A stretch of DNA of 64,000 bases from Planomicrobium okeanokoites (GTDB taxonomy: Bacteria > Bacillota > Bacilli > Bacillales_A > Planococcaceae): positions 248,001 to 312,000 of the forward strand of contig NZ_QQRS01000003.1 of the NCBI RefSeq assembly GCF_003428875.1, read 5' to 3'. The notes under the pieces are model-generated. The model searched no databases and had not been told where the DNA came from. It saw only the letters and a list, made by a program, of their open reading frames with translations. Shown here one piece after another: positions 42,288-49,456 of the stretch. Positions within the stretch are counted from its first letter, which is position 1. Each line of letters starts with the position of its first letter. Made by a program: the position numbers and the translations under genes.

Positions 42288-42692
42288 ATGATGTTGAAAG
42301 CAGGGGAAACAGTCCTATTTGAACGAACTTTCACAAAAGAAGATGTGGAGATATTCACTAAAGTTTCAAATGATGAAGGGGAGCATCATCTCGTACCTGA
42401 TGAGCTTGGCAGGTTGGTTGTCCATGGGCTTTTGACCGCCACGATTCCCAGCAAAGTTGGAGGTGATCACAGTGTGCTGGCGCGCACGATGAACTTTGAA
42501 TTTCTGCGCCCTGTTTTCACTGGGGATACAATATTTTGCGAAGTCTTAATCGAACATTATGGGAAACGGGAGGATGGACGGTTTGCCATCAAAGCGTCGT
42601 TCAGATGCCGCAACCAATCGGGAAAAGAAGTTCTTCTTGGGAATTTCGCCGGTATTATTTTAAAGGAAAAGGAGGAAAGCGCCGGTCAATAA
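42288..42692 (+). CDS. MaoC-like hot-dog dehydratase
   Basis: The 134-residue protein has FTKEDVEIFTKVSND (about residues 15-29), VVHGLLTATIPSKVGG (about 44-59) and the strand FLRPVFTGDTIFCEV, all typical of MaoC/(R)-enoyl-CoA hydratases. The usual catalytic Asp-His pair region is altered: HHLVPDE replaces the common NPxHxD. It may act on acyl-thioesters, possibly linked to the vanished SDR upstream. ATG 42288 or 42291 may start it; GGAGGAAG precedes both. Confidence 0.82.
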   Translation: MMLKAGETVLFERTFTKEDVEIFTKVSNDEGEHHLVPDELGRLVVHGLLTATIPSKVGGDHSVLARTMNFEFLRPVFTGDTIFCEVLIEHYGKREDGRFAIKASFRCRNQSGKEVLLGNFAGIILKEKEESAGQ

Positions 42693-42709
42693 CAGGCGCT
42701 TTCCTCCTT
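42669..42709. terminator. bidirectional hairpin overlapping the MaoC stop codon
   Basis: AAGGAGGAAAGCGCC and GGCGCTTTCCTCCTT form a perfect 15-bp stem; the left arm lies inside the coding sequence. It separates converging genes. The T run is short. Confidence 0.8.
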
Positions 42710-42717
42710 CAATGAAT

Positions 42718-43236
42718 TCAGTCCGTAAATTGGATGTCACGGGTCTCGCGCAGTTCAGCTGAATTGCTCAACATCTCATTATGATGTTCGATGATCTGTT
42801 CTGCGCTCATCGTTTCCGAGTCCCAGGTGCCGTGGGCGTCTTTTGCCAGCGTCACATGGAAGCCATGCCTGACCGCGCTTTGCGTAGTAGCATCTACACA
42901 GTATTCCGTCTGGTTGCCAGCGATGACGAGATTCTGAATCCCTTGGCTTTTCAATTGTTCCAAAAGCGTCGTTTCATGAAACGAATCCGGCGTTTTTTTC
43001 TGGACGACTACATCATCTGGCTGCGGTTGCAGCGACTCATGAATCTGCCAGAAATCGGTGCCTTCCACAAGGCCGGCGTCATTATGCTGGATGTAGATAA
43101 CCGGAACGTTCGCTGAACGCGCTTTTTGGATCAGCATCTGCAGATTTCCGAGCAGCCGCTCGCTTTCATGGACAGGATTGGCAGGGTCGAACATTTCGTT
43201 TTGAGCATCAATTATCAACAAAGCCGTGTTCGGCAT
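42718..43236 (-). CDS. isochorismatase-family cysteine hydrolase
   Basis: The 172-residue protein has ALLIIDAQNEMF (catalytic Asp near 10), a Lys in VVQKKTPDSF (about 81), and Cys in GNQTEYCVDATTQSA (about 114). These form the Asp-Lys-Cys triad of isochorismatase-like hydrolases, such as nicotinamidases. The substrate is unknown. It converges with the MaoC-like gene and diverges from the riboswitch-lip operon. Confidence 0.9.
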   Translation of the reverse strand: MPNTALLIIDAQNEMFDPANPVHESERLLGNLQMLIQKARSANVPVIYIQHNDAGLVEGTDFWQIHESLQPQPDDVVVQKKTPDSFHETTLLEQLKSQGIQNLVIAGNQTEYCVDATTQSAVRHGFHVTLAKDAHGTWDSETMSAEQIIEHHNEMLSNSAELRETRDIQFTD

Positions 43237-43374
43237 GGAATCTACTCCTCTTTGATTATTCTAATACTTTTTATTCGACAGTTACGTTCTAAAACCTTCC
43301 TGTCAGATGAAAATAAAAAAGAGGTTTGTTTTTCTGTTACCTTATGATAGGATTTGGGTAACAAATAAATTATG

Positions 43375-43459
43375 CACTGGGGGAGCCGCTTTTCGGGCTG
43401 AGACAAGCATTGCTTGGACCCTTTGAACCTGATCTGGATTATGCCGGCGGAGGGAAGTG
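43375..43459 (+). promoter_or_regulatory. TPP riboswitch (THI element) before lipM
   Basis: The 85-nt element shows the conserved TPP aptamer parts: GGGGGAGCC at the 5' side, GGGCTGAGAC, then GACCCTTTGAACCTGATC and GGATTATGCCGGCGGAGGGA. CACT (43375-43378) and AGTG (43456-43459) close P1. A second hairpin using AAGTGG (43455-43460) with CCACTT (43486-43491) competes for the 3' strand of P1 and could be the switch. It is followed by an intrinsic terminator and then lipM. TPP riboswitches normally control thiamine genes. Confidence 0.93.
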
Positions 43460-43493
43460 GTAAATGCATGCTTGTTCGGATGCAACCACTTTG

Positions 43494-43531
43494 CACTGCT
43501 GTCCATTTTTATGGAAGCCGTGTATTTTTTT
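43494..43531 (+). terminator. riboswitch expression-platform terminator
   Basis: Arms CAC/GTG, GCT/AGC and TCCAT/ATGGA stack into one hairpin with a TTTT loop and small bulges, followed by TATTTTTTT. It lies between the TPP aptamer and lipM, with 22 nt to the start codon. Confidence 0.8.
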
Positions 43532-43553
43532 GTGCAAAAAAGGAGGAGAAGCG

Positions 43554-44378
43554 ATGGAGGAAACATGGGGATTCATCGATTCCGGCCACAATAGCCCAGG
43601 GTTCAATATGGCTCTGGATGAATTGATGCTGGATTGGCTGGACAAAGGGGAAATCGGACCAACCATCCGGTTTTACGGCTGGTCACCTGCGGGCATTTCG
43701 ATCGGCCGTTTTCAGGATGCCGATAAAAAAATCGACTTCGGGCAGGCGTCAGCTTACGGAGCGGAAATCGTCCGAAGGCAGACAGGCGGACGCGCTGTGC
43801 TGCACGACCAGGAATTGACATACAGTGTAGTGGTGCCTGAATCTCATCCGGCGATGCCGCGTTCTGTAAAGGAAGCTTATTCGGTTATTTCAAAAGGTTT
43901 ATTGGAAGGCTATAGGGAACTTGGCATCAGCTCAGAGTTTGCAATACCGGAGTCATCGATGGAGAAAACGGATTCAGCTGTCTGCTTTGATAAGTCGTCC
44001 TGGTATGAACTTTTGGTCGATGGCAAGAAAGCCGCCGGCAGCGCTCAGATGAGAAAGAAAGGAATCATCCTGCAGCATGGCTCCATTCCCATTGAAATTG
44101 ACAGCGTGAAGCTATTCGATTTATTCAGTTATCCTTCACTCGAAATAAAACATCGGGCAAGGGAAGCGTTCAAGGAAAAAGCCATATCCATCAACGCGGC
44201 GACCGGCAAATCCTTTGTCTACGATGAAGTGAAGGCCGCTTTTAAAAAAGGCTTTGAAAAAGGGCTCGGCATTAAATTGGAACCGCTTGCGCTGTCAGAT
44301 GCAAAATTGGTGGAAATCAATCAGCTGGCGGAAACGAAGTATAAAAATCTTGATTGGAGTTACTCAACTGAAAAATAG
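43554..44378 (+). CDS. lipM: LipM octanoyl-[GcvH]:protein octanoyltransferase
   Basis: The 274-residue protein matches B. subtilis LipM (278): ETWGFIDSGHNSPGFNMALD at the start, RFYGWSPAGISIGRFQ, VRRQTGGRAVLHDQELTYS, and SAVCFDKSSWYELLVDGKK with the catalytic Cys (near 144). It moves octanoate from acyl carrier protein to GcvH, the first step of lipoate assembly. ATG 43554 has AAGGAGGAG upstream; the frame from 43464 lies in the riboswitch leader. It is cotranscribed with lipA, 11 nt downstream. Confidence 0.93.
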   Translation: MEETWGFIDSGHNSPGFNMALDELMLDWLDKGEIGPTIRFYGWSPAGISIGRFQDADKKIDFGQASAYGAEIVRRQTGGRAVLHDQELTYSVVVPESHPAMPRSVKEAYSVISKGLLEGYRELGISSEFAIPESSMEKTDSAVCFDKSSWYELLVDGKKAAGSAQMRKKGIILQHGSIPIEIDSVKLFDLFSYPSLEIKHRAREAFKEKAISINAATGKSFVYDEVKAAFKKGFEKGLGIKLEPLALSDAKLVEINQLAETKYKNLDWSYSTEK

Positions 44379-44389
44379 GAGGAGTTTAA

Positions 44390-45334
44390 ATGTCGAAACA
44401 AGAAGAATACATACGGAAACCGGATTGGCTGAAGGTGAAAATCAATACGAACGAATCGTTCACGGGACTCAAGAAATTGATGCGGGAGAAAAAGCTGAAC
44501 ACGGTGTGCGAGGAAGCAAGATGTCCGAATATCCATGAATGCTGGAGTGAGCGTAAAACCGCCACCTTCATGATTCTTGGGGACACCTGCACGAGAGGCT
44601 GCCGCTTCTGCGCGGTCAAAACAGGTTTGCCGAACGAGCTTGATCTGGGCGAGCCGGAACGCGTCGCGGAATCAGTTGAAATCATGGGCTTGAAACATGT
44701 AGTGGTCACTGCAGTGGCACGGGACGATCTGAAAGACGGCGGCGCAGCAGTATTTGCTGAGACAGTGCGGGCGATCCGGAGAAGAATGTCGGCAACGACT
44801 GTGGAAATCCTGCCTTCTGATATGAAAGGCGATTACGAAAGCCTCCATACACTGATGGACAGTGCGCCGGATATTTTCAATCACAATATCGAAACCGTCA
44901 GACGTTTGACGAAGCGGGTGCGTGCCCGGGCGATGTATGACCGTTCACTTCAGTTGCTGGAGCGGGTCAAGGAAATTGCGCCGAACACGCCGACCAAGTC
45001 GAGCATCATGGTCGGGCTTGGAGAAACGAAGGAAGAGATTATCGAAACAATGGATGATCTGCGCGCGCACAACGTAGACATTATGGCGATCGGCCAGTAC
45101 CTGCAGCCAACCAAGAAGCATCTGAATGTGGAGCGCTATTACCACCCGGATGAATTCGCGGAACTGAAGGAAATTGCGTTGTCGAAAGGCTTCAGCCATT
45201 GCGAAGCAGGGCCGATGGTGCGCTCTTCCTATCACGCGGATGAACAGGTCAACGCGACATCGGCACAGCGCCGCATCAAGTACATGAAAGGCTATGAGTC
45301 GCAGGGCAAGACATTGGAAGTGGAAACTTTTTAA
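44390..45334 (+). CDS. lipA: lipoyl synthase
   Basis: The 314-residue radical SAM enzyme inserts two sulfurs into octanoyl groups. It has the auxiliary cluster motif [13 protein letters not shown] (about residues 38-50) and the radical [11 protein letters not shown] (about 65-72). It ends with the family [10 protein letters not shown]. With LipM it makes lipoyl groups needed by pyruvate and 2-oxoglutarate dehydrogenases and the glycine cleavage system. It shares the TPP-riboswitch leader with lipM. Confidence 0.95.
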   Translation: MSKQEEYIRKPDWLKVKINTNESFTGLKKLMREKKLNTVCEEARCPNIHECWSERKTATFMILGDTCTRGCRFCAVKTGLPNELDLGEPERVAESVEIMGLKHVVVTAVARDDLKDGGAAVFAETVRAIRRRMSATTVEILPSDMKGDYESLHTLMDSAPDIFNHNIETVRRLTKRVRARAMYDRSLQLLERVKEIAPNTPTKSSIMVGLGETKEEIIETMDDLRAHNVDIMAIGQYLQPTKKHLNVERYYHPDEFAELKEIALSKGFSHCEAGPMVRSSYHADEQVNATSAQRRIKYMKGYESQGKTLEVETF

Positions 45335-45351
45335 AACTATTTTTGTGCCAT

Positions 45352-45377
45352 GCCATCGCTCTTGCGATGGCTTTTTT
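45352..45377 (+). terminator. terminator of lipM-lipA
   Basis: GCCATCGC and GCGATGGC form an 8-bp stem with TCTT loop, followed by six T. Confidence 0.92.
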
Positions 45378-45431
45378 CATAGTTAAAATTTTATTGAATT
45401 CGATGAAATTGCTTTATTGCAAATAAAGAGG

Positions 45432-45492
45432 TATATAACGCAAACAACCACCGATATGTCGCAAACAAATGCCGATATAACGCAAACAACCG
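45432..45492. repeat. three-copy tandem repeat, exact 21-bp period
   Basis: CGCAAACAA starts at 45439, 45460 and 45481, with CCGATAT between copies. The unit differs from the 32.1-kb array but shares CCGAT, CAAA and the 21-bp period. In the + frame it reads ITQTTTD-type heptads; no ribosome site supports translation. Confidence 0.85.
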
Positions 45493-45572
45493 TTAAGAAG
45501 CCATTGAAACCATCCGGTTTATTGCACCACATAGCTATTCAGCATGCCCAAATGGCAGAATCATTGACGTCT

Positions 45573-45603
45573 AAAAAAAAAAGACCACCAGAATTGGTAA
45601 TCT
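45573..45603 (-). terminator. weak terminator of the DUF2975 gene
   Basis: On the minus strand a short stem (ACCA/TGGT with outer AGA/TCT) is followed by ten T. Confidence 0.45.
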
Positions 45604-45629
45604 TCTATAATTTCTTCCTAAAATTACTG

Positions 45630-46112
45630 TCAAACCGTCAAGTCGTTCTCGGATTTGATTCGGATGGCATCCTGCAATAATTTCTGGAGAACTGCAGCAA
45701 ACACCGCGACCACAAGCGACGCGAAAATGACGAACAATCCCATGATGATGGCCGGCGCATCATCTGCCATGGTCAGCATATAAAGGAACGGCATTTCAAT
45801 CAGATAGACAATGATGATGGCAACAGCACAACGTTTGATATTGCGGATTGCCTTTACCGAAAGAAAGGAGAAAGCTTCGTTCCGGTCGATGTAATTAAGC
45901 AGTTTCAGTGATTGGTACAGCGCGATGAAAAATGGGATCATGCCGATATACATGCCGATCAACAACGGGTACTGTAAATTTTCGAGTTCCGGAAGAGCCC
46001 AGTATGGCGAATTCGGATCAAATCGGGATAATCCGTAAATGCACACAGCAAGCACCGGAAGACCGACGAGAAAGACGGCGGCTTTTAATACGGCAGTTGA
46101 AGTTCGTTTCAT
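45630..46112 (-). CDS. DUF2975 membrane protein
   Basis: The 160-residue protein has four transmembrane helices and the DUF2975 plan (LKLLNYIDRNEAFSFLSVKA between helices 2 and 3, end LLQDAIRIKSENDLTV). In most Bacilli a Cro/CI-type regulator gene follows directly; here the next 130 nt hold only a weak terminator and repeat DNA. ATG 46112 follows GAGGTG. The promoter overlaps a long perfect dyad. The function is unknown. Confidence 0.83.
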   Translation of the reverse strand: MKRTSTAVLKAAVFLVGLPVLAVCIYGLSRFDPNSPYWALPELENLQYPLLIGMYIGMIPFFIALYQSLKLLNYIDRNEAFSFLSVKAIRNIKRCAVAIIIVYLIEMPFLYMLTMADDAPAIIMGLFVIFASLVVAVFAAVLQKLLQDAIRIKSENDLTV

Positions 46113-46147
46113 TAAGAACACCTCATCTTATAGTTGTTATTAATGAG

Positions 46148-46184
46148 ATAATACACTATTATTTATTGAATATCAATAAATAAT
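46148..46184 (-). promoter_or_regulatory. promoter and 27-bp perfect dyad upstream of the DUF2975 gene
   Basis: On the minus strand TTGATA (46176-46171) and TATTAT (46153-46148) are 17 bp apart. A perfect 12-3-12 dyad (46158-46184; arms ATTATTTATTGA and complement) covers the -35. Its core TTGAATATCAA also occurs upstream of the MMPL gene (16784-16794 region). This is a strong candidate repressor site. Confidence 0.75.
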
Positions 46185-46227
46185 TATCTTAAATTGATGT
46201 TTAATTATCGTGATATCTTAAGTGACA

Positions 46228-46764
46228 CTACAGATATTTCTGCAGGCCCTTATAAATCCCGACAATTTCATCCTGTTTGATCCGTACAAGTCCACTGGAT
46301 GAAGGCGCAACGAATTCAGCGATTCCGGGAATGACCGGATCACTCTGTTCGCCCCAAGGCACGAGGCGTCTTTTGCTGTATTGCTGATAGACGCCTTTGC
46401 CGACGAAACAGACGGCTGCCGGCTGAAGGCGCTGGATCTTCTTCTTCAGTTTTTCCGCGCCGATGCGGTATTCATCTTTTGTGATCTCGGCGGCTTCCTT
46501 TGTAGGACGAGGCACAATATTCGTCAGACCAAGCCCGAGCTCCAGCAGTTTGCTGTTTTCATCGGGCCGGAATTTTCGTGGCGTAATGCCTGCCAGAAAG
46601 AGGATTTTCCAGAAACGGTTATTCGGATTCGCGTAATGATAACCGGTTTCTGACGAACGGATACTGGGGTTGAAACCGACGAACAATATCTTCAACCCGG
46701 GTTGTATGTGATCTGGAATCGGTTCTAAATGCAATATGGAATCCTCCTTTAATTGGATGCTCAT
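46228..46764 (-). CDS. mug: mismatch-specific uracil-DNA glycosylase (Mug/TDG-type)
   Basis: The 178-residue protein has ILFVGFNPSIRSSETGYHYA and NPNNRFWKILFLAGI (about residues 28-62), the Mug active-site region with the catalytic Asn, and VCFVGKGVY later. It removes uracil or related bases from mismatches. The start has AAAGGAGG upstream. It appears monocistronic. Confidence 0.88.
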   Translation of the reverse strand: MSIQLKEDSILHLEPIPDHIQPGLKILFVGFNPSIRSSETGYHYANPNNRFWKILFLAGITPRKFRPDENSKLLELGLGLTNIVPRPTKEAAEITKDEYRIGAEKLKKKIQRLQPAAVCFVGKGVYQQYSKRRLVPWGEQSDPVIPGIAEFVAPSSSGLVRIKQDEIVGIYKGLQKYL

Positions 46765-46863
46765 GTATTTATCATACCCGATTTAAACAAGTTAATTACT
46801 GAGTGCAGTTTCTGTCTTTATTCCTGTATCTGACAGTTCCAAAGTACTGGATTTCCATAATAA

Positions 46864-46889
46864 TGAAACCATAGATTTCTCTGAACGTA
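46864..46889 (+). promoter_or_regulatory. sigma-W-type promoter of the VWA lipoprotein gene
   Basis: TGAAAC (46864-46869) and CGTA (46886-46889) are 16 bp apart, an exact fit to the B. subtilis sigma-W consensus. The gene begins 38 nt downstream. It is the second such promoter in the window. Confidence 0.85.
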
Positions 46890-46926
46890 ACAGAACGGTA
46901 GAATCAGATTAGGAGGATTGATTTTT

Positions 46927-48318
46927 ATGGAACTCACCAAAGCGAAATGGTTGATGATAGCTCTATTGTTGCTGGCAATTCTTGCTGGCTGTTCGACAGC
47001 TGATGAAGAAGCGGTGGCGGAAAAGGAGCAAGCGGCTGAAAAGAAGGTGGCAGCGGTCGAAGAAAGTGATGAAGAGGCAGCAGCTCCCGCGGAAAAAGAA
47101 GAAAGCGATATTCCGAAAGCAGCCATACATAATGTAGAAGAAATGGTGAAAGAAAAGGGGAAGTATATTCCCAATGAAATGACCGATCAGCAAAAAGAGG
47201 AATTGTATAAAGAACTGGAAGCGGCACCTGCGGGAATGACAGGGGAAGAAGCCTATTCGCTGGCAGTCACCTTATTAGCGGCGGATGTGGAAGAAGCGGC
47301 CACAATCATAAATGAAGTGGATCCGGTCATTAAAATCGATTCTGCAACTCCAGAAGATGAAATTGACATTCCTGACACAGAAACGGTCAATGTCGCCATT
47401 CTGCTGGATGCAAGCGGAAGCATGGCTGGAGAAGTAAGCGGCGGCCGGAAGATGGAACTGGCAAAGTCTGCGATTGAAAAATATGCATCCGACCTCCCGG
47501 AAGGGGCAAATATCATGCTGCGCGTTTATGGCCATGAAGGAACAGGCACGGACGCTGACAAGGTGATGTCCTGTGCGAGCAACGAAGTCGTCTACGACCT
47601 CGGCGCTTATGATGAGCAGCAATTCGCAGAATCACTCGATCAATTCAATCCCGCTGGATGGACGCCTCTGGCAGGAGCCATCGAAGCCGCTGAAACGGAT
47701 TTGAAAGAGCAAAAAGGCGACAACGTGCGAAATGTGGTTTACGTTGTCAGTGACGGCATCGAGACATGCGACGGTGATCCGGTTGCGGCTGCCTCCTCTT
47801 TAAACGGATCAGATATACAGGCGGAAGTGAACATTATCGGATTCGATGTGGACAATGAAGGGCAGAAACAGCTGGAAGCAGTAGCTAAAGCAGGGAATGG
47901 CCAATACAAATCGGTTTATTCCGAAAGTGAATTGAACGAATATCTCGAGCAGGAATACAGCCGCCTCTATTGGGAGTGGCTGGCCTGGGGGAATGACAGG
48001 AAACTGGATATCCTTTCGCAAAGCAACGATATTTACGGCGAGCTCCTGGCAGCCAACAACGATGTCAGCTTTCTTTCCCTGGCCTCCAAAAATGAGATGT
48101 ACGCCATTCATTACGATCTGAAAGAACTTGGGAAATTCAAAGACGAAGAAGCAGTGGACCGTTACCTCGAACTGATCGATACACGTTATGAAACAGTGAG
48201 GCAGCATTTCAGACAGGAGTCGGAACGCAAAGACGAAATCCGCAAAGAAGTATATGAAAAGCTCCGTGAACAAGTCGATCAACTCGAAGAAGAGAAAATG
48301 GACGATTATAAATCCTGA
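46927..48318 (+). CDS. VWA-domain lipoprotein
   Basis: The 463-residue protein has a lipoprotein signal (LAILAGC, Cys near residue 22), an acidic Ala/Glu-rich linker, and a von Willebrand A domain (about 155-340) with a complete MIDAS start, AILLDASGSMAGE, and VVYVVSDGIETCDG. A helical C-terminal region is likely. ATG 46927 is preferred over TTG 46918 by spacing from AGGAGG. With a sigma-W-type promoter it probably protects or monitors the cell envelope. Confidence 0.85.
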   Translation: MELTKAKWLMIALLLLAILAGCSTADEEAVAEKEQAAEKKVAAVEESDEEAAAPAEKEESDIPKAAIHNVEEMVKEKGKYIPNEMTDQQKEELYKELEAAPAGMTGEEAYSLAVTLLAADVEEAATIINEVDPVIKIDSATPEDEIDIPDTETVNVAILLDASGSMAGEVSGGRKMELAKSAIEKYASDLPEGANIMLRVYGHEGTGTDADKVMSCASNEVVYDLGAYDEQQFAESLDQFNPAGWTPLAGAIEAAETDLKEQKGDNVRNVVYVVSDGIETCDGDPVAAASSLNGSDIQAEVNIIGFDVDNEGQKQLEAVAKAGNGQYKSVYSESELNEYLEQEYSRLYWEWLAWGNDRKLDILSQSNDIYGELLAANNDVSFLSLASKNEMYAIHYDLKELGKFKDEEAVDRYLELIDTRYETVRQHFRQESERKDEIRKEVYEKLREQVDQLEEEKMDDYKS

Positions 48319-48321
48319 TCA

Positions 48322-48362
48322 AAAAAGCCAGCTTCCTGAGCAATTCAGGAAACTGGCTTTTA
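48322..48362. terminator. bidirectional terminator
   Basis: AAAAGCCAG/CTGGCTTTT outer and TTCCTGA/TCAGGAA inner arms form a long hairpin between converging genes. Confidence 0.9.
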
Positions 48363-48369
48363 CTGATTC

Positions 48370-48810
48370 TTATTTTCCTGTTTCAGGATCCACGGATATC
48401 TGCCATTCGATTCCAAAGCGGTCGATCAGATTTCCGTATAGAGGGCTCCAGAATGTTTCCTGCAGGTCCATGCTGACCATACCGCCTTCTGCCAGCTTTC
48501 CGAAAATGATCCTTGCTTCTTCCTGGTCATCGAGTGTCAAAGTAAGCGACACATTATTGCCTTTCCTGTAGGAAATCCCCATGCCAGGCGGCACATCCGA
48601 AATCATGAGGTAATCACCATTCTTCAAAACGATTTGGGCGTTCATGACCATATCTTTCGCTTCTTCCGGTATGCCTTCCATATCATCGCCGTTTGCATCG
48701 CCATAAGTCATGAGCCCGACCAGGTCACCATCCAGGACATCGGTGTAGAAGTGGGCCGCTTCCTGGCCTTGTCCGTCAAAATTCAAATAAGGGAACATTT
48801 TTGTAATCAT
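48370..48810 (-). CDS. VOC-superfamily (PhnB-like) protein
   Basis: The 146-residue protein has FPYLNFDGQGQEAAHFYTDVLDG at the N-terminus and GWSPLYG-like WSPLYGNLIDRFGIEWQI at the end, the PhnB/3-demethylubiquinone-like subgroup of VOC proteins. The ligand is unknown. It starts 2 nt after the SRPBCC gene and is coexpressed with it. Confidence 0.88.
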   Translation of the reverse strand: MITKMFPYLNFDGQGQEAAHFYTDVLDGDLVGLMTYGDANGDDMEGIPEEAKDMVMNAQIVLKNGDYLMISDVPPGMGISYRKGNNVSLTLTLDDQEEARIIFGKLAEGGMVSMDLQETFWSPLYGNLIDRFGIEWQISVDPETGK

Positions 48811-48812
48811 GC

Positions 48813-49325
48813 TTAACCTTCTTCCTTGTTTTTTTGCTGGTCATGCAAAAATTCATCCAGTCTGTCATAGGTTTCCGACATGCCTTCAACGGCCTGCATA
48901 TCAATGATTTTCTGTAATTCTTCTTCCGAATCAAAAAGTGTGCGGGAAGTGATTTTCGTTTGTTTGCCCTCTTCGGAGAAATCCACCTGAATCAGCATTT
49001 TTGGCATTTCTGCCAGTTCATTGCCGTATTGGTCCGCAAAGGCATCCACATAAACCAGCCGTGCGTCAGGAACCACTTCTCGATAGGTCGCTTTGCCCCA
49101 GGCCTCCTGGCCGTCTTCCGAAGAGCGCATGCAATAATGCCACACACCACCCGGTTCGACTGCCATTTCGGTGCTATGAGTCTCCCAGCCGGTTGGTCCC
49201 CACCAGCGGGCAACGCTGTCCGGATTGACATGGGCTTCATAAACCAGCTTTTTCGGCGCATCAAAACTTCGTTCCATGATCAGTTCCCGTCCCTCAGTTC
49301 GTGTCCGAGTTTGTTTCCTCGACAT
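48813..49325 (-). CDS. SRPBCC/AHSA1-family protein
   Basis: The 170-residue protein has the AHSA1 pattern: IMERSFDAPKKLVYEAHVNP, ARWWGPTGW, GGVWHYCMRSSEDGQ, and helical end. It forms a lipid-like ligand pocket of unknown use. ATG 49325 has GAGGAGG upstream; the frame runs on to 49403 without support. It forms an operon with the PhnB-like gene, a pairing seen often. Confidence 0.88.
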   Translation of the reverse strand: MSRKQTRTRTEGRELIMERSFDAPKKLVYEAHVNPDSVARWWGPTGWETHSTEMAVEPGGVWHYCMRSSEDGQEAWGKATYREVVPDARLVYVDAFADQYGNELAEMPKMLIQVDFSEEGKQTKITSRTLFDSEEELQKIIDMQAVEGMSETYDRLDEFLHDQQKNKEEG

Positions 49326-49456
49326 TGGAATATCCTCCTCGTGTCTCAGATATCCGATCTTATATGCTGCTCCTCCTTTCAGAAGAAATGACCGGTTTGT
49401 CACTTACAGTATAGCGATTTTCCGACTGAAATAAAATGAAAATTCAGTTAAATAAA

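Noticed and set aside
45417-45680. Forward ORF starting with ITQTTTD heptads
   Set aside because: It is created by the 21-bp repeat, has no ribosome site, and its 3' part overlaps the DUF2975 gene on the other strand.
49326-49403. N-terminal extension of the SRPBCC gene, or remnant of an ArsR gene
   Set aside because: The extension has no ribosome site, and the translated segment shows no ArsR motif.
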